64,000 bases of DNA from Georgenia sp. EYE_87 (GTDB lineage Bacteria; Actinomycetota; Actinomycetes; Actinomycetales; Actinomycetaceae): assembly GCF_023148685.1 (NCBI RefSeq), contig NZ_JAHXNL010000003.1, positions 412,379 to 476,378 of the forward strand. The letters are read 5' to 3'. A program made the position numbers and the translations under genes. Below the pieces are notes generated by a model. That model was given only the letters and a program-made list of their open reading frames with translations. It searched no databases and was not told where the DNA came from. Below are positions 23,668-32,607 of the stretch, one piece after another. Positions within the stretch are counted from its first letter, which is position 1. Each line of letters opens with the position of its first letter.

Positions 23668-24570
23668 GTGGTCGTCGCCGTCGAGCTCGGCCTCATCTAC
23701 GCCGTCATGGCGCTGGGGGTCTACCTCACCTTCCGCATCCTCGACTTCCCCGACCTCACGGTCGACGGGTCATTCACCACGGGCGGTGCGACGGCGGCGA
23801 CCCTCATCATCTCGGGCACCCCGCCCCTCCTGGCGACGGCGGTGGCGGGGGTGGCGGGTCTCCTCGCCGGCGTCGTCACCGGGCTGCTGCACACCAAGGG
23901 CAAGATCAACGGGCTCCTGGCGGGCATCCTCACCCAGATCGGGCTCTACTCGATCAACCTGCGGATCATGGGGAACAAGGCCAACCTGCCCCTGCTCCGC
24001 GAGGAGACGTTGTTCACCCCGCTGCGGGACTCGGCGCTGCTCGGCACCCTCGCCGCGGTGGGCATCTTCGCCGTCGGCGCACTCGTCCTCAAGCTGATCC
24101 TCGACTGGTTCCTCCACACCGACATCGGTCTGGCGATGCAGGCCACCGGCGACAACGAGGAGATGATCCGCTCGCTCGGCGTCACCACCGACGGCATGAA
24201 GGTGCTCGGCCTGGCGCTGTCGAACGGCCTGGTGGCCGTGTGCGGTGCCCTCATCGCGCAGTACCAGGGCTTCTCCGACGTCGGCATGGGCATCGGCCTC
24301 ATCGTCGCCGGTCTGGCGTCCGTCATCATCGGCCAGGCGATCGTCGGTCAGCGGGTCATCTTCATCGCCACCCTCGCCGTCGTCGTCGGCTCGGTCCTCT
24401 ACCGCGTCGTCATCCAGCTCGCCCTTCAGGCGGGCCTCGAGGCCAACGACATGAAGCTCGTCTCCGCCGTGCTCGTGGTCTTCGCGCTGGTGCTGCCGCA
24501 GTGGTCGGTGCTGCGGCGGTTCCGGCCGGCGCGGCGGCTGCGCGCGGTGACGTCCGGGGCGGAGGCGTGA
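23668..24570 (+). CDS. ABC importer permease (COG4120 type)
   Basis: A 300-residue integral membrane protein of the branched-chain-amino-acid/ribose permease fold with eight or nine hydrophobic segments. Characteristic stretches are LGVYLTFRILDFPDLTVDGSF close to the N-terminus and GLALSNGLVAVCGALIAQYQ with GMGIGLIVAGLASVIIGQ in the second half. The GTG start at 23668 lies 4 nt after the binding-protein stop. Its TGA overlaps the start of the ATPase gene (ATGA-type coupling), so the three importer genes are translated together. Confidence 0.88.
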   Translation: MVVAVELGLIYAVMALGVYLTFRILDFPDLTVDGSFTTGGATAATLIISGTPPLLATAVAGVAGLLAGVVTGLLHTKGKINGLLAGILTQIGLYSINLRIMGNKANLPLLREETLFTPLRDSALLGTLAAVGIFAVGALVLKLILDWFLHTDIGLAMQATGDNEEMIRSLGVTTDGMKVLGLALSNGLVAVCGALIAQYQGFSDVGMGIGLIVAGLASVIIGQAIVGQRVIFIATLAVVVGSVLYRVVIQLALQAGLEANDMKLVSAVLVVFALVLPQWSVLRRFRPARRLRAVTSGAEA

Positions 24571-25361
24571 TGCTCGACGTCGACAACGTCACCAAGACCT
24601 TCTTCCCCAACAGCGTCAACGAGCGGGTCGCGCTGCGCGATCTCGACCTGCACCTGACGGAGGGCGAGTTCGTCACCGTCATCGGGTCCAACGGGGCCGG
24701 GAAGTCGACCCTGCTGAACATCGTCTCCGGCAAGATGCGACCGGAGACGGGCGCCGTGCGGATCGGTGGGCGCGACGTCACCCGCCTCGCCGACTTCCAG
24801 CGCGCCCGCTACATCGGCCGGGTCTTCCAGGACCCGATGGCCGGGACCGCCCCTCACATGACCATCGAGGAGAACCTCGCCATCGCGCTCGAGCGCGGCC
24901 GACGGCGGGGCCTTCGCCGTGGGGTCACGGGCGCCAAGCGCGACCGCTTCCGCGTCGAGCTGGCCAGCCTCGAGCTCGGGCTGGTGAACCGGCTCAAGGC
25001 CAAGGTCGGGCTGCTCTCCGGCGGGCAGCGCCAGGCGCTGTCCCTGCTCATGGCCACCTTCTCCGAGCCGCAGATCCTCCTCCTCGACGAGCACACCGCG
25101 GCCCTGGACCCCCAGCGTGCGGCGCTCATCACCAGGCTGACGGCCGAGCTCGTCGAGCGGCACCGCCTGACGACCCTCATGGTCACCCACAACATGGAGC
25201 AGGCCCTGAGCATGGGCACGCGGCTCGTGATGATGCACGAGGGCACGATCATCCTCGACGTCGACGACGCCCGGAAGTCCCGGATGACCCCGGCCGACCT
25301 GCTGGCCGAGTTCGAGAAGATCAAGGGCGGCGGTCTGGACGACCGCACCCTGCTGCAGTAG
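24570..25361 (+). CDS. ABC importer ATPase (COG1101 type)
   Basis: A 263-residue ATP-binding subunit. It has Walker A GSNGAGKST, the Q-loop region VFQDPMAGTAPHM, the signature LSGGQRQAL, Walker B ILLLDEHTAALDP and the switch His in VTHN. The insert between Q-loop and signature (ERGRRRGLRRGVTGAKRDRF) is basic and typical of this subgroup. The start overlaps the permease stop. It energises the transporter formed with the two genes upstream. Confidence 0.92.
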   Translation: MLDVDNVTKTFFPNSVNERVALRDLDLHLTEGEFVTVIGSNGAGKSTLLNIVSGKMRPETGAVRIGGRDVTRLADFQRARYIGRVFQDPMAGTAPHMTIEENLAIALERGRRRGLRRGVTGAKRDRFRVELASLELGLVNRLKAKVGLLSGGQRQALSLLMATFSEPQILLLDEHTAALDPQRAALITRLTAELVERHRLTTLMVTHNMEQALSMGTRLVMMHEGTIILDVDDARKSRMTPADLLAEFEKIKGGGLDDRTLLQ

Positions 25362-25419
25362 GCGGCGGTAGCACCCGTCCGGCCGAGGTGCGACGATCGT
25401 CCTCTCCGGAAGGACGCGC

Positions 25420-26709
25420 ATGAGGCGGAACGTCTTCGTGGTGGGTCTCGACGACCTGAACCTGTCGACGCTGCAGGCGCTGCCCGACGTCGAGAGCTAC
25501 GCCTTCCACCAGCTCCTGACCCGGCCCGAGCTCCAGTCCGGCACGGTCTCGGTGGCCGAGCTGCTGGCCAGGGCCTTCCGCCAGCTGGACGCCTTCGACG
25601 GCACGATCGACGCCATCGTCGGGTACTGGGACTTCCCCGTGAGTCTCCTCGTGCCGGTGCTCTGCCGGCGCTACGGCCTGCGCTCCGCGCCCCTGACCGC
25701 CGTCATGCGGTGCGAGCACAAGTACTGGAGCCGCCTGGAGCAGCGGAAGGTCGTCGACAACGTCCCCGCCTTCGCCCTGCTCGACCCGGCCGTCACCCGA
25801 GCCACGCTGCCGCGCGGGCTCCGCTACCCGGTGTGGGTCAAGCCGGTGAAGTCCGCCAGCTCCGAGGGGGCCAGCTACGCGGCCGACGAGGCGCAGCTGC
25901 AGACGGCGGTGGCCCGCGCGCGAGCGACCATGGACCGCATCGGGCCACCGTGGGAGGAGCTCCTCGCCATGGTCGACCTGCCGCCCGAGGTCGCCGCCGC
26001 AGGCGCTCGCGCGTGCCTGGTCGAGGAGGCGGTGACCGGGCACCAGTTCACCGTCGAGGGGTACTCCCGGGCCGGCCGGGTGCGGACCTACGGCGTGATC
26101 GACTCCCACCGGTACCCGGACTCCTCGAGCTTCCTGCGCTACCAGTACCCGTCCGTGCTCCCCGAGCGGGTCCGCCGCGAGGCCGCCGCGGTGACCGAGA
26201 AGGTGATGAGCGCCGTCGGCCTGACGAGCTCGACCTTCAACGTCGAGTACTTCTGGGACCCCGAGTCGGACCGGCTCGCCCTGCTGGAGATCAACACGCG
26301 GCACTCGCAGTCCCACGCCATGCTCTTCCGCCTGGTCGACGGCGTCCCCAACCACGCCTGCATGATCGACCTGGCGCTCGGCCGGGAACCGCACCTGCCC
26401 AGCGGCGAGGGCCCGTACCGGACGGCCGCGAAGTGGTTCCTGCGGCGGTTCTCGGACGGCGTCGTGCGCCGCGTCCCCACGCCCGCCGAGGTCGCCGCCG
26501 TCGAGCGCGCCGTGACGGGGACGACGGTGCGACCCCTCGTCGCCGCCGGGGACCGGCTCTCGCAGGGCGGCGAAGGGGAGGACAGCTACAGCTACGTCCT
26601 CGCCGAGATCTACACCGCCGGCGACGACGAGGCGGCTCTGACGGCGAGGTACGCCGCGTGCGTCGACGCGCTGAGGTTCGAGATCGACGACGTCGACGGA
26701 GGGTCCTGA
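25420..26709 (+). CDS. ATP-grasp domain ligase
   Basis: A 429-residue protein with an ATP-grasp fold. After an N-terminal preATP-grasp domain (about 1-110) come the ATP-binding Lys in VWVKPVKSASSEGASY, the LVEEAVTGHQFTVEGY block and the metal-binding acid/Asn pair in FNVEYFWDPESDRLALLEIN followed by RHSQSH. The family joins a carboxylate to an amine or thiol via an acyl phosphate; carnosine-synthase-like and L-amino-acid ligases are possible relatives. It starts 58 nt after the ATPase and overlaps the CocE-like gene by TGATG. Pairing a ligase with a peptidase-fold hydrolase is unusual; the acceptor and donor cannot be read from the sequence. Confidence 0.82.
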   Translation: MRRNVFVVGLDDLNLSTLQALPDVESYAFHQLLTRPELQSGTVSVAELLARAFRQLDAFDGTIDAIVGYWDFPVSLLVPVLCRRYGLRSAPLTAVMRCEHKYWSRLEQRKVVDNVPAFALLDPAVTRATLPRGLRYPVWVKPVKSASSEGASYAADEAQLQTAVARARATMDRIGPPWEELLAMVDLPPEVAAAGARACLVEEAVTGHQFTVEGYSRAGRVRTYGVIDSHRYPDSSSFLRYQYPSVLPERVRREAAAVTEKVMSAVGLTSSTFNVEYFWDPESDRLALLEINTRHSQSHAMLFRLVDGVPNHACMIDLALGREPHLPSGEGPYRTAAKWFLRRFSDGVVRRVPTPAEVAAVERAVTGTTVRPLVAAGDRLSQGGEGEDSYSYVLAEIYTAGDDEAALTARYAACVDALRFEIDDVDGGS

Positions 26710-28730
26710 TGCGCACGGTCTCGTCGCTGCCCTACCAGGTCCAGGAGGTCGAGCACCTCTGGATCACGATGTCCGACGGCACCCGGCTCGCCGCCCGGCT
26801 CTGGCTCCCGGTCTCCGCCGTCGCCGAGCCGGTCCCGGGCGTGCTGGAGCTGATCCCGTACCGCAAGCGTGACCTCACGGCGCAGCGCGACTCCGTCCAC
26901 CACCCGTACATCGCGGGCCACGGCTACGCGTGCGTGCGGGTGGACCTGCGCGGCAGCGGCGACTCCGAGGGCGTGCTCATGGACGAGTACCTCGAGCAGG
27001 AGCTGCAGGACGCCGAGGAGGTGCTCGCGTGGATGGCCGTGCAGCCCTGGTGCGACGGCACCACCGCGATGATGGGCATCTCCTGGGGCGGGTTCAACGC
27101 CCTGCAGGTCGCCGCTCGCCGGCCACCGAGCCTGGGCGCGATCGTCACTGTGTGCTCGACGGACGACCGCTACACCGACGACGTGCACTACATGGGCGGG
27201 TGCCTGCTCAGCGACAACCTCTCCTGGGCCTCGACGATGTTCGCCTACAACTCCTGTCCGCCCGACCCCGCCGTCGTGGGCGCGCGGTGGCGCGAGATGT
27301 GGCTGGAACGGCTCGAGCGCAGCGGGCTGTGGCTGGAGGAGTGGCTGCGTCACCAACGCCGCGACGACTACTGGAGGCACGGGTCGGTGGGCGAGGAGTT
27401 CTCCGCGATCCGGTGCCCGGTGTTCGCCGTCAGCGGGTGGGCGGACGGGTACTCCAACGCGGTGTTCCGGCTGCTGCGCGGGCTCGACGTGCCCACCCGC
27501 GGGCTCGTCGGCCCGTGGAGCCACAAGTACCCGCACCTGGGCCAGCCCGGCCCGGCCATCGGTTTCCTCCAGGAGGTCGTCGCCTGGTGGGACCGGTGGC
27601 TCAAGGGCAAGGACGACGGTGCCGACCCGCCGGCCCTGACCATCTGGATGCAGGACTCGGTCCGTCCCTCGACCACCTACGCCGACCGCCCCGGCAGGTG
27701 GGTGGGGGAGCCGAGCTGGCCCAGCCCGCGGATCGTCGAGACCCGGTTCCCGCTCGGGCGTCACCGGATCGCCGCGCCGGACCGGCCCGAGCCGAGCCCG
27801 GTGCTGAGCGTCCAGTCCCCGCTCTGGGTCGGCCACTTCGCGGGCAAGTGGTGCTCCTACAACGCACCCCCGGACATGCCGTACGACCAGCGTGAGGAGG
27901 ACGGCGGGTCGATGGTCTTCGACAGCGACCTGCTGCCCGAGCGGCTGGAGGTGCTCGGCGCCCCGAGGGTCGAGCTCACCCTCGCGGCCGACCGCCCGGT
28001 CGCGATGGTGGTGGCCCGGCTGTCCGACGTCGCACCGGACGGCGAGGCCACGCGGGTCAGCTACGGCGTCCGGAACCTCACCCACCACGCCGGCTCGGAG
28101 GACCCGCAGCTGCTCGAGCCGGGGGAGCGGTACACCGTCGCCGTCCAGCTCAACGGCATGGCGCAGTCGTTCCCCGCCGGGCACCGGCTACGCCTGTCCC
28201 TCTCGACGACGTACTGGCCGGTGGTCTGGCCGTCCCCCGAGCCGGTGCGGCTCACCGTCTTCCCGGAGGAGAGCCACCTGGTGCTCCCGGTGCGCCCGGT
28301 GGGCGTCGACGACGGCGAGCCCGCCCCCGTGTTCGGCGAGCCCGAGGGCACGCCGCCGATCTCGGTGACCCAGCTCCGGCCGGGCGAGCACGACTGGACC
28401 GTCACCCGCAACATGGTGGACCTCTCCGGAGCGCTCGACGTGCTCAAGGACCTCGGGGTGGTTCGCTTCGACGCCATCGACCTCGCGGTCACGCGACGCG
28501 CGCACGAGCGATACACGTTCGTCGGGCGTGACTTCTGCTCGGTGCGCGGCGAGACGGACTGGGCCATGGGCTTCGAGCGCGGGGACTGGCAGGTGCGCAC
28601 CCGGACGCGGACGGTGCTGACCTCGACCGCCACCGACTTCCACCTGATCGCCGAGCTGGACGCCTACGAGGGCGAGGTGCGCGTGGCGTCGAAGACCTGG
28701 CGCACGACCATCCCGCGGGACTTCCTCTAG
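26709..28730 (+). CDS. CocE/NonD-family (S15-type) hydrolase
   Basis: A 673-residue alpha/beta hydrolase of the X-Pro dipeptidyl-peptidase/cocaine-esterase family. The catalytic triad is apparent: S125 in MGISWGG, Asp in SGWADGY and His in GPWSHKYPH. RVDLRGSGDSEG and QPWCDG are family landmarks. The C-terminal half (from about residue 370) is the jelly-roll domain with RVELTLAADRPVAM and the FPAGHRLRLSLS block, and is longer than in typical members. No signal peptide, so cytosolic. It is the last gene of the importer/ATP-grasp operon and converges with a truncated reductase pseudogene 17 nt away. It cleaves an acyl ester or amide; the substrate is unknown. Confidence 0.88.
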   Translation: MRTVSSLPYQVQEVEHLWITMSDGTRLAARLWLPVSAVAEPVPGVLELIPYRKRDLTAQRDSVHHPYIAGHGYACVRVDLRGSGDSEGVLMDEYLEQELQDAEEVLAWMAVQPWCDGTTAMMGISWGGFNALQVAARRPPSLGAIVTVCSTDDRYTDDVHYMGGCLLSDNLSWASTMFAYNSCPPDPAVVGARWREMWLERLERSGLWLEEWLRHQRRDDYWRHGSVGEEFSAIRCPVFAVSGWADGYSNAVFRLLRGLDVPTRGLVGPWSHKYPHLGQPGPAIGFLQEVVAWWDRWLKGKDDGADPPALTIWMQDSVRPSTTYADRPGRWVGEPSWPSPRIVETRFPLGRHRIAAPDRPEPSPVLSVQSPLWVGHFAGKWCSYNAPPDMPYDQREEDGGSMVFDSDLLPERLEVLGAPRVELTLAADRPVAMVVARLSDVAPDGEATRVSYGVRNLTHHAGSEDPQLLEPGERYTVAVQLNGMAQSFPAGHRLRLSLSTTYWPVVWPSPEPVRLTVFPEESHLVLPVRPVGVDDGEPAPVFGEPEGTPPISVTQLRPGEHDWTVTRNMVDLSGALDVLKDLGVVRFDAIDLAVTRRAHERYTFVGRDFCSVRGETDWAMGFERGDWQVRTRTRTVLTSTATDFHLIAELDAYEGEVRVASKTWRTTIPRDFL

Positions 28731-28747
28731 CGGCGCGATGATGCAGG

Positions 28748-29083
28748 TCAGCGGGCGGTGAGCTGCATCCGCACCTCACTACGGGCCGGGCGGAGCAGCC
28801 CCTCGAGCCGGACGAGCTCGTCGAGCATCGCGACGGCCGACGCCTCGAGGACGTCGGTCGGGTGGAAACCGCCCTCCCGGACGAGGTTCGCGACGAACGG
28901 GACGTTCACCGCCTCGACGGCGACCGCCATGCGCAGGGCGTCGAGCACCGGCTTGAGCTGCTGCGTGGCGCGGATGCCCGCGGAGATGCCGCCGTAGCTG
29001 ACGATGCCGACCGGCTTGTCCGCCCACTCCTGGTGGAGGAAGTCCAGCGCGTTCTTCAGCGCGGCGTTGTAGCCGGGAAGTGG
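28748..29083 (-). pseudogene. C-terminal remnant of NADPH-dependent FMN reductase
   Basis: About 111 residues match the second half of a flavodoxin-fold FMN reductase: LPGYNAALKNALDFLHQEWA, KPVGIVSYGGISAGIRATQQ and LKPVLDALRM. The N-terminal half with the FMN-phosphate loop (usually GSxRxGS) is missing. Reading upstream in the same frame gives only unrelated Arg/Pro-rich sequence and no start codon with a ribosome site. The break at about 29083 coincides with the promoter region of the rightward catabolic island, so the gene was probably truncated when that DNA arrived. Confidence 0.78.
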
Positions 29084-29216
29084 CCGTTCGACCGGTGCCG
29101 CACGTCGGTCGCGGTCGGGTTTCCGGCGTTGCCGGGCCGTTTCCGGGAGCTCGGGTGCGCGCCGCCCGGCATGCGTGCCGCGCCGTCCACCCGCCAGACC
29201 GGCCTTGACTTTAGCC

Positions 29217-29229
29217 TGACAAGATGTCA
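29217..29229. promoter_or_regulatory. Palindrome in promoter region of hydrolase island
   Basis: TGACA-AGA-TGTCA, a perfect 5-bp inverted repeat, lies about 210 nt upstream of the first phosphotriesterase-like gene within a 354-nt gene-free stretch (29084-29437). A TTGACT hexamer 12 nt upstream could be a -35 box. The half-sites resemble the GTGTC/GACAC repeats beside the TetR gene (37191-37216). Nothing else is recognisable in this stretch. Confidence 0.45.
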
Positions 29230-29437
29230 ACTTAGTGGACGTGACGTAAGGGGGATCACACCCGCGGCAGGGACCGCGGCCCACGGGCCGGACCTCGGGA
29301 TCCTGCGGCGACCTCCCCCGCCCACCTGCTCGCACCGAGTTCGACGAGGAACCGATCCAGATGTCGCGGTGCACGATCCTCTCCACCACACGTGACGCCG
29401 GAGCTGGCGTGGCGCTGACGAAAGGTAGTCCCCGCCG

Positions 29438-30430
29438 ATGACGGACCCCACGACTGTCACCAGCAGGACCGTCAACACCGTCCTCGGCCCGGTCCCGGCC
29501 GACGAGCTGGGCGTCGTCTCGGTCCACGAGGCGCTGCTCTCGGTGGTCCCGGGGGCGGAGCACGCGTACGACGTCACGATGGACCGGGCGGAGATCTTCG
29601 AGGTCCTGGCAAGGAAGCTGACGGACTTCCGCGACCACGGCGGCAGGACGATCGTCGACAGCACCGGCATGTTCCACGGTCGCGACGTGCGGCTGTACGA
29701 GGCGCTCTCGCGCTCGACCGGCGTGCACATCGTCGCCTCGACGGGCATGGGGCCCGAGGAGCTGCTCGGCGGTTACTTCCTGACGCCGCAGACCAACCCG
29801 CCCACGCCGTGGCCCGCCGAGAAGTTCGCGGACCTCTTCACGAAGGAGGCCACCGAGGGCATGGTGGTCCCCCGCGTCGAGCGCCGCGCCCCCGCGGGCC
29901 TCGTGACCACCACCGCCACCCGCGAGGGCATGACCGCGACGGACGAGAGCCTGTTCCGTGGCGCCGCCCGGACCGCCCTCGGCACGGGCGTGCCGCTCTC
30001 CGTCAGGTTCGGCGAGGACGCGCGGCACGACCTCGACGTCGTCCTGGACGAGCAGCTGCCGGCCGACCGCGTCGTCGTCGGCGGGCTCGACCGGAAGGAC
30101 GCGGTGGCCGCCGGCGCGCCCCTCGCGGTCGCCGGGCGCGGCGCCTTCGTCGCCCTGGACCACGTGGGCCTGGACGACGACGACGAGCACCTCTCCGACC
30201 GGGAGCGCGCCGCGCTGGTGCTCGAGCTCGTCGGGGCCGGCCACGCAGGCCGCATCCTGCTCTCGAGCAACGCCGTCGGCGTGGCCAAGGGCCAGCCCGG
30301 GTACGACCTGCCGTTCAGCCACGTGGTGTCGACGTTCGTGCCCTTCGCCAAGTCGCTGGGGCTCACCGACGAGGACGCCGTACGGATCCTCGTGGACAAC
30401 CCGCGCGAGCTGCTGACCCTGCGCCGATAA
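29438..30430 (+). CDS. Phosphotriesterase-family protein lacking metal ligands (pseudoenzyme)
   Basis: A 330-residue TIM-barrel protein clearly paralogous to the next gene (shared VNTVLGPVPA-ELGVV-VHE at the start, HGGRTIVDSTGMFHGRDV, TGVHIVASTG, VDNPREL-L at the end). Aligned with it, the metal centre has been lost: HEH is HEA, the carbamylated Lys of VIKVG is replaced by Thr (LVTTT), THL is VRF, FGHVDD is VGGLDR, and SADAN is SSNAV. Only the first His remains. The reading frame is intact and full-length, so a structural or regulatory role, or altered chemistry, is more likely than decay. The ATG at 29438 follows GAAAGG. First gene of the island. Confidence 0.82.
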   Translation: MTDPTTVTSRTVNTVLGPVPADELGVVSVHEALLSVVPGAEHAYDVTMDRAEIFEVLARKLTDFRDHGGRTIVDSTGMFHGRDVRLYEALSRSTGVHIVASTGMGPEELLGGYFLTPQTNPPTPWPAEKFADLFTKEATEGMVVPRVERRAPAGLVTTTATREGMTATDESLFRGAARTALGTGVPLSVRFGEDARHDLDVVLDEQLPADRVVVGGLDRKDAVAAGAPLAVAGRGAFVALDHVGLDDDDEHLSDRERAALVLELVGAGHAGRILLSSNAVGVAKGQPGYDLPFSHVVSTFVPFAKSLGLTDEDAVRILVDNPRELLTLRR

Positions 30431-30472
30431 CGCGCCGTCCACCCATTCGTACGAACTTCTGAGGTGAGGGTT

Positions 30473-31426
30473 TTGTCGAGAGTCAACACCGTGCTGGGAC
30501 CGGTCCCGGCCGAGGAGCTCGGCGTCGTGGCCGTCCACGAGCACATCGGGTACGGGATGCCCGGCTCCGAGCTGGACACGCGATGGTGGAAGACGCCGGA
30601 GCAGCGGTACGAGGAGACGGTGCCGAAGCTGCGGAGGTTCCACGAGCACGGCGGCGGGACGTTCGTCGACGCCACCGGCATCTGCAACGGCCGCGACGTC
30701 GACTACTACCGGTCGCTGTCCGCGAAGACCGGGGTCCACATCGTCGCCTGCACCGGCTTCGTCGGCGGCGACACCGCCCTGCCGCACTTCGCCCGCGCGA
30801 GCGTCGACTACCTGACCCGCCAGTTCGTCCACGAGATCACCGTCGGCATCGGTGGCACCGGCAGTCGCGCCGGCGTGATCAAGGTCGGCGTCAGCCGCGG
30901 TGGGCGGATGACCGACCTGGACAAGCGCATCTACCGCGCCGCCGCCCGGGCCGCCCTGACGACCGGGGTGCCCATCCTGACCCACCTGGCGATCGACGCC
31001 GAGAACGCCGTCGCCATCTTCGCGGAGGAGGGTCTCCCGCTGGACCGCGTGCTGTTCGGGCACGTCGACGACGGGGTGAACGCCGACAAGACGCGCGACA
31101 CCTGGATCGTCGAGCAGGGCGGGCGCCTCGGCTTCGACACCTTCGGGTACGAGACCGAGCTGCCGGACCCGCCGTTCTGGGCCCGCCCCCGCAAGGAGCG
31201 CCTGGACCACTTCCTGCGGTTCGTCAAGGGCGGCCACGCGGACAGGGTGCTCGCCTCGGCCGACGCGAACTGCAGCCCCCTGGGCTGGCCGGGCGTCAAG
31301 GGCCACACCGTGAACTACATCTTCGAGGTGCTGATCCCCGACCTCCGCGACAACGGCGTGGACGAGGCGACGATCACGAAGCTGTTCGTCGACAACCCCG
31401 CCGACTTCCTGACCGTCCAGTCCTGA
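30473..31426 (+). CDS. Phosphotriesterase-like lactonase/amidohydrolase
   Basis: A 317-residue amidohydrolase-superfamily TIM barrel with the complete phosphotriesterase metal site: HEH in VVAVHEHIGYG, the bridging (carbamylated) Lys in AGVIKVGVS, His in ILTHLAI, His in LFGHVDD and Asp in LASADANCSP. Relatives hydrolyse lactones or, rarely, organophosphates. I favour the TTG start at 30473 because GAGGTGAGG lies just upstream; a GTG at 30464 would place the ribosome site inside the gene. It directly follows its metal-less paralogue. In the island it could open a lactone produced by the monooxygenase. Confidence 0.86.
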   Translation: MSRVNTVLGPVPAEELGVVAVHEHIGYGMPGSELDTRWWKTPEQRYEETVPKLRRFHEHGGGTFVDATGICNGRDVDYYRSLSAKTGVHIVACTGFVGGDTALPHFARASVDYLTRQFVHEITVGIGGTGSRAGVIKVGVSRGGRMTDLDKRIYRAAARAALTTGVPILTHLAIDAENAVAIFAEEGLPLDRVLFGHVDDGVNADKTRDTWIVEQGGRLGFDTFGYETELPDPPFWARPRKERLDHFLRFVKGGHADRVLASADANCSPLGWPGVKGHTVNYIFEVLIPDLRDNGVDEATITKLFVDNPADFLTVQS

Positions 31427-31481
31427 CCGCCCGCCATCACCCCCGCGGCGCACCGACGCGCCCCGCCCGAAAGGCAGCACA

Positions 31482-32603
31482 ATGAACACCTCCGACCTGA
31501 ACAACCTGACCGTCGCCATCGTCGGTGCCGGTTACGGCGGCGCCGCCGCGGCCAAGGCGCTCAGCCGGCTCGGGGCAGACGTCACCGTGTACGAGCAGGC
31601 GAACGAGATCCGCGAGGTGGGGGCAGGCATCGGCCTCCGTCCGTCCTCGATGGACCAGTTCCGCCAGTGGGGGATCTTCGACGCGATCGCGAAGGTGAGC
31701 TCTCCGAGCGACTACTTCGAGATCCTCTCGGCCACCGGCGACCCGATCATGAAGGACTCGTGGCCGGGCATGGACGACTACGAGGTGAAGACCCACACGC
31801 ACCTCATCCACCGCAACGACTTCCTCCAGGCCCTCCTCAGCGTCCTGCCCGAGGGCATGGTGCAGCTGGGCCACAAGCTCGAGACCGTCACCGACCACGG
31901 CGACCGCGCCACGCTCACCTTCACGAACGGCAGGACCGTCGAGGCGGACCTGGTCGTCGGGGCGGACGGCATCAAGTCCACGGTGCGCCAGCAGCTGTTC
32001 AGCGACCAGCAGCCGGTGTTCGCCGGCGAGCACGCCTACCGCGTCGTCGTCGACGCCGAGGACGCTCATGGCCTGGTCACCGACGACAACCTCCGGATGT
32101 TCATCGGCAGGGGCACCAAGGTGTACGTGCTGCCGCTGCGCCACCGCGGCCAGATGTCCTTCGACGTCACCGCCCTGAACCCCGACGGCACCTGGAGCCC
32201 GCAGGTCACCAAGGAGGACCTGCTGCGGACGGTGGAGGGCTTCGACGAGCGCATCGTCGGCCTCGTGCGGGACCTCGACATGGACAGGGTCAACATCCGC
32301 GCCGTGTACGACATCGACCCCGTCGACACCTGGCACTCGGACTCCGTGGTGCTGCTCGGCGACTCCGCGCACTCGATGTGCCACCACCAGGGTCAGGGCG
32401 CGAACTCGGCGATCCTGGACGCCGGCGCGCTCGCGGACGCCCTTCGGGAGGCCGGCTCCGTCACGGAGGCGCTGGCGTCGTACCAGGCGACCCGCAAGCC
32501 GGTCACGGACGAGCTGCAGCGCATCTCCCGCCAGGGCTGGACCGAGGACGAGGTCAACGACGTCTTCCCCGGGCAGAAGCCCGCGGCCGGGACGAGGGCC
32601 TGA
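31482..32603 (+). CDS. FAD-dependent (class A) monooxygenase
   Basis: A 373-residue flavoprotein hydroxylase. The dinucleotide-binding fold at the N-terminus carries GAGYGG (15-20) and the ribose-binding Glu in VTVYEQ. The DG motif reads VGADGIKSTVRQ, and the FAD-pyrophosphate GD motif reads VLLGDSAHSMCHHQGQG, followed by NSAILDAGALADAL. This is the salicylate-hydroxylase/PHBH group, which uses NAD(P)H and oxygen to hydroxylate an aromatic or similar ring. The ATG at 31482 follows GAAAGG. It lies 55 nt after the lactonase gene and 4 nt before the esterase gene, so it is in the same operon. Confidence 0.9.
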   Translation: MNTSDLNNLTVAIVGAGYGGAAAAKALSRLGADVTVYEQANEIREVGAGIGLRPSSMDQFRQWGIFDAIAKVSSPSDYFEILSATGDPIMKDSWPGMDDYEVKTHTHLIHRNDFLQALLSVLPEGMVQLGHKLETVTDHGDRATLTFTNGRTVEADLVVGADGIKSTVRQQLFSDQQPVFAGEHAYRVVVDAEDAHGLVTDDNLRMFIGRGTKVYVLPLRHRGQMSFDVTALNPDGTWSPQVTKEDLLRTVEGFDERIVGLVRDLDMDRVNIRAVYDIDPVDTWHSDSVVLLGDSAHSMCHHQGQGANSAILDAGALADALREAGSVTEALASYQATRKPVTDELQRISRQGWTEDEVNDVFPGQKPAAGTRA

Positions 32604-32607
32604 CGCC

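Noticed and set aside
29084-31519. Minus-strand open frame continuing the FMN reductase remnant upstream
   Set aside because: The extension has no reductase sequence and lies opposite the phosphotriesterase-like genes; only 28748-29083 is supported.
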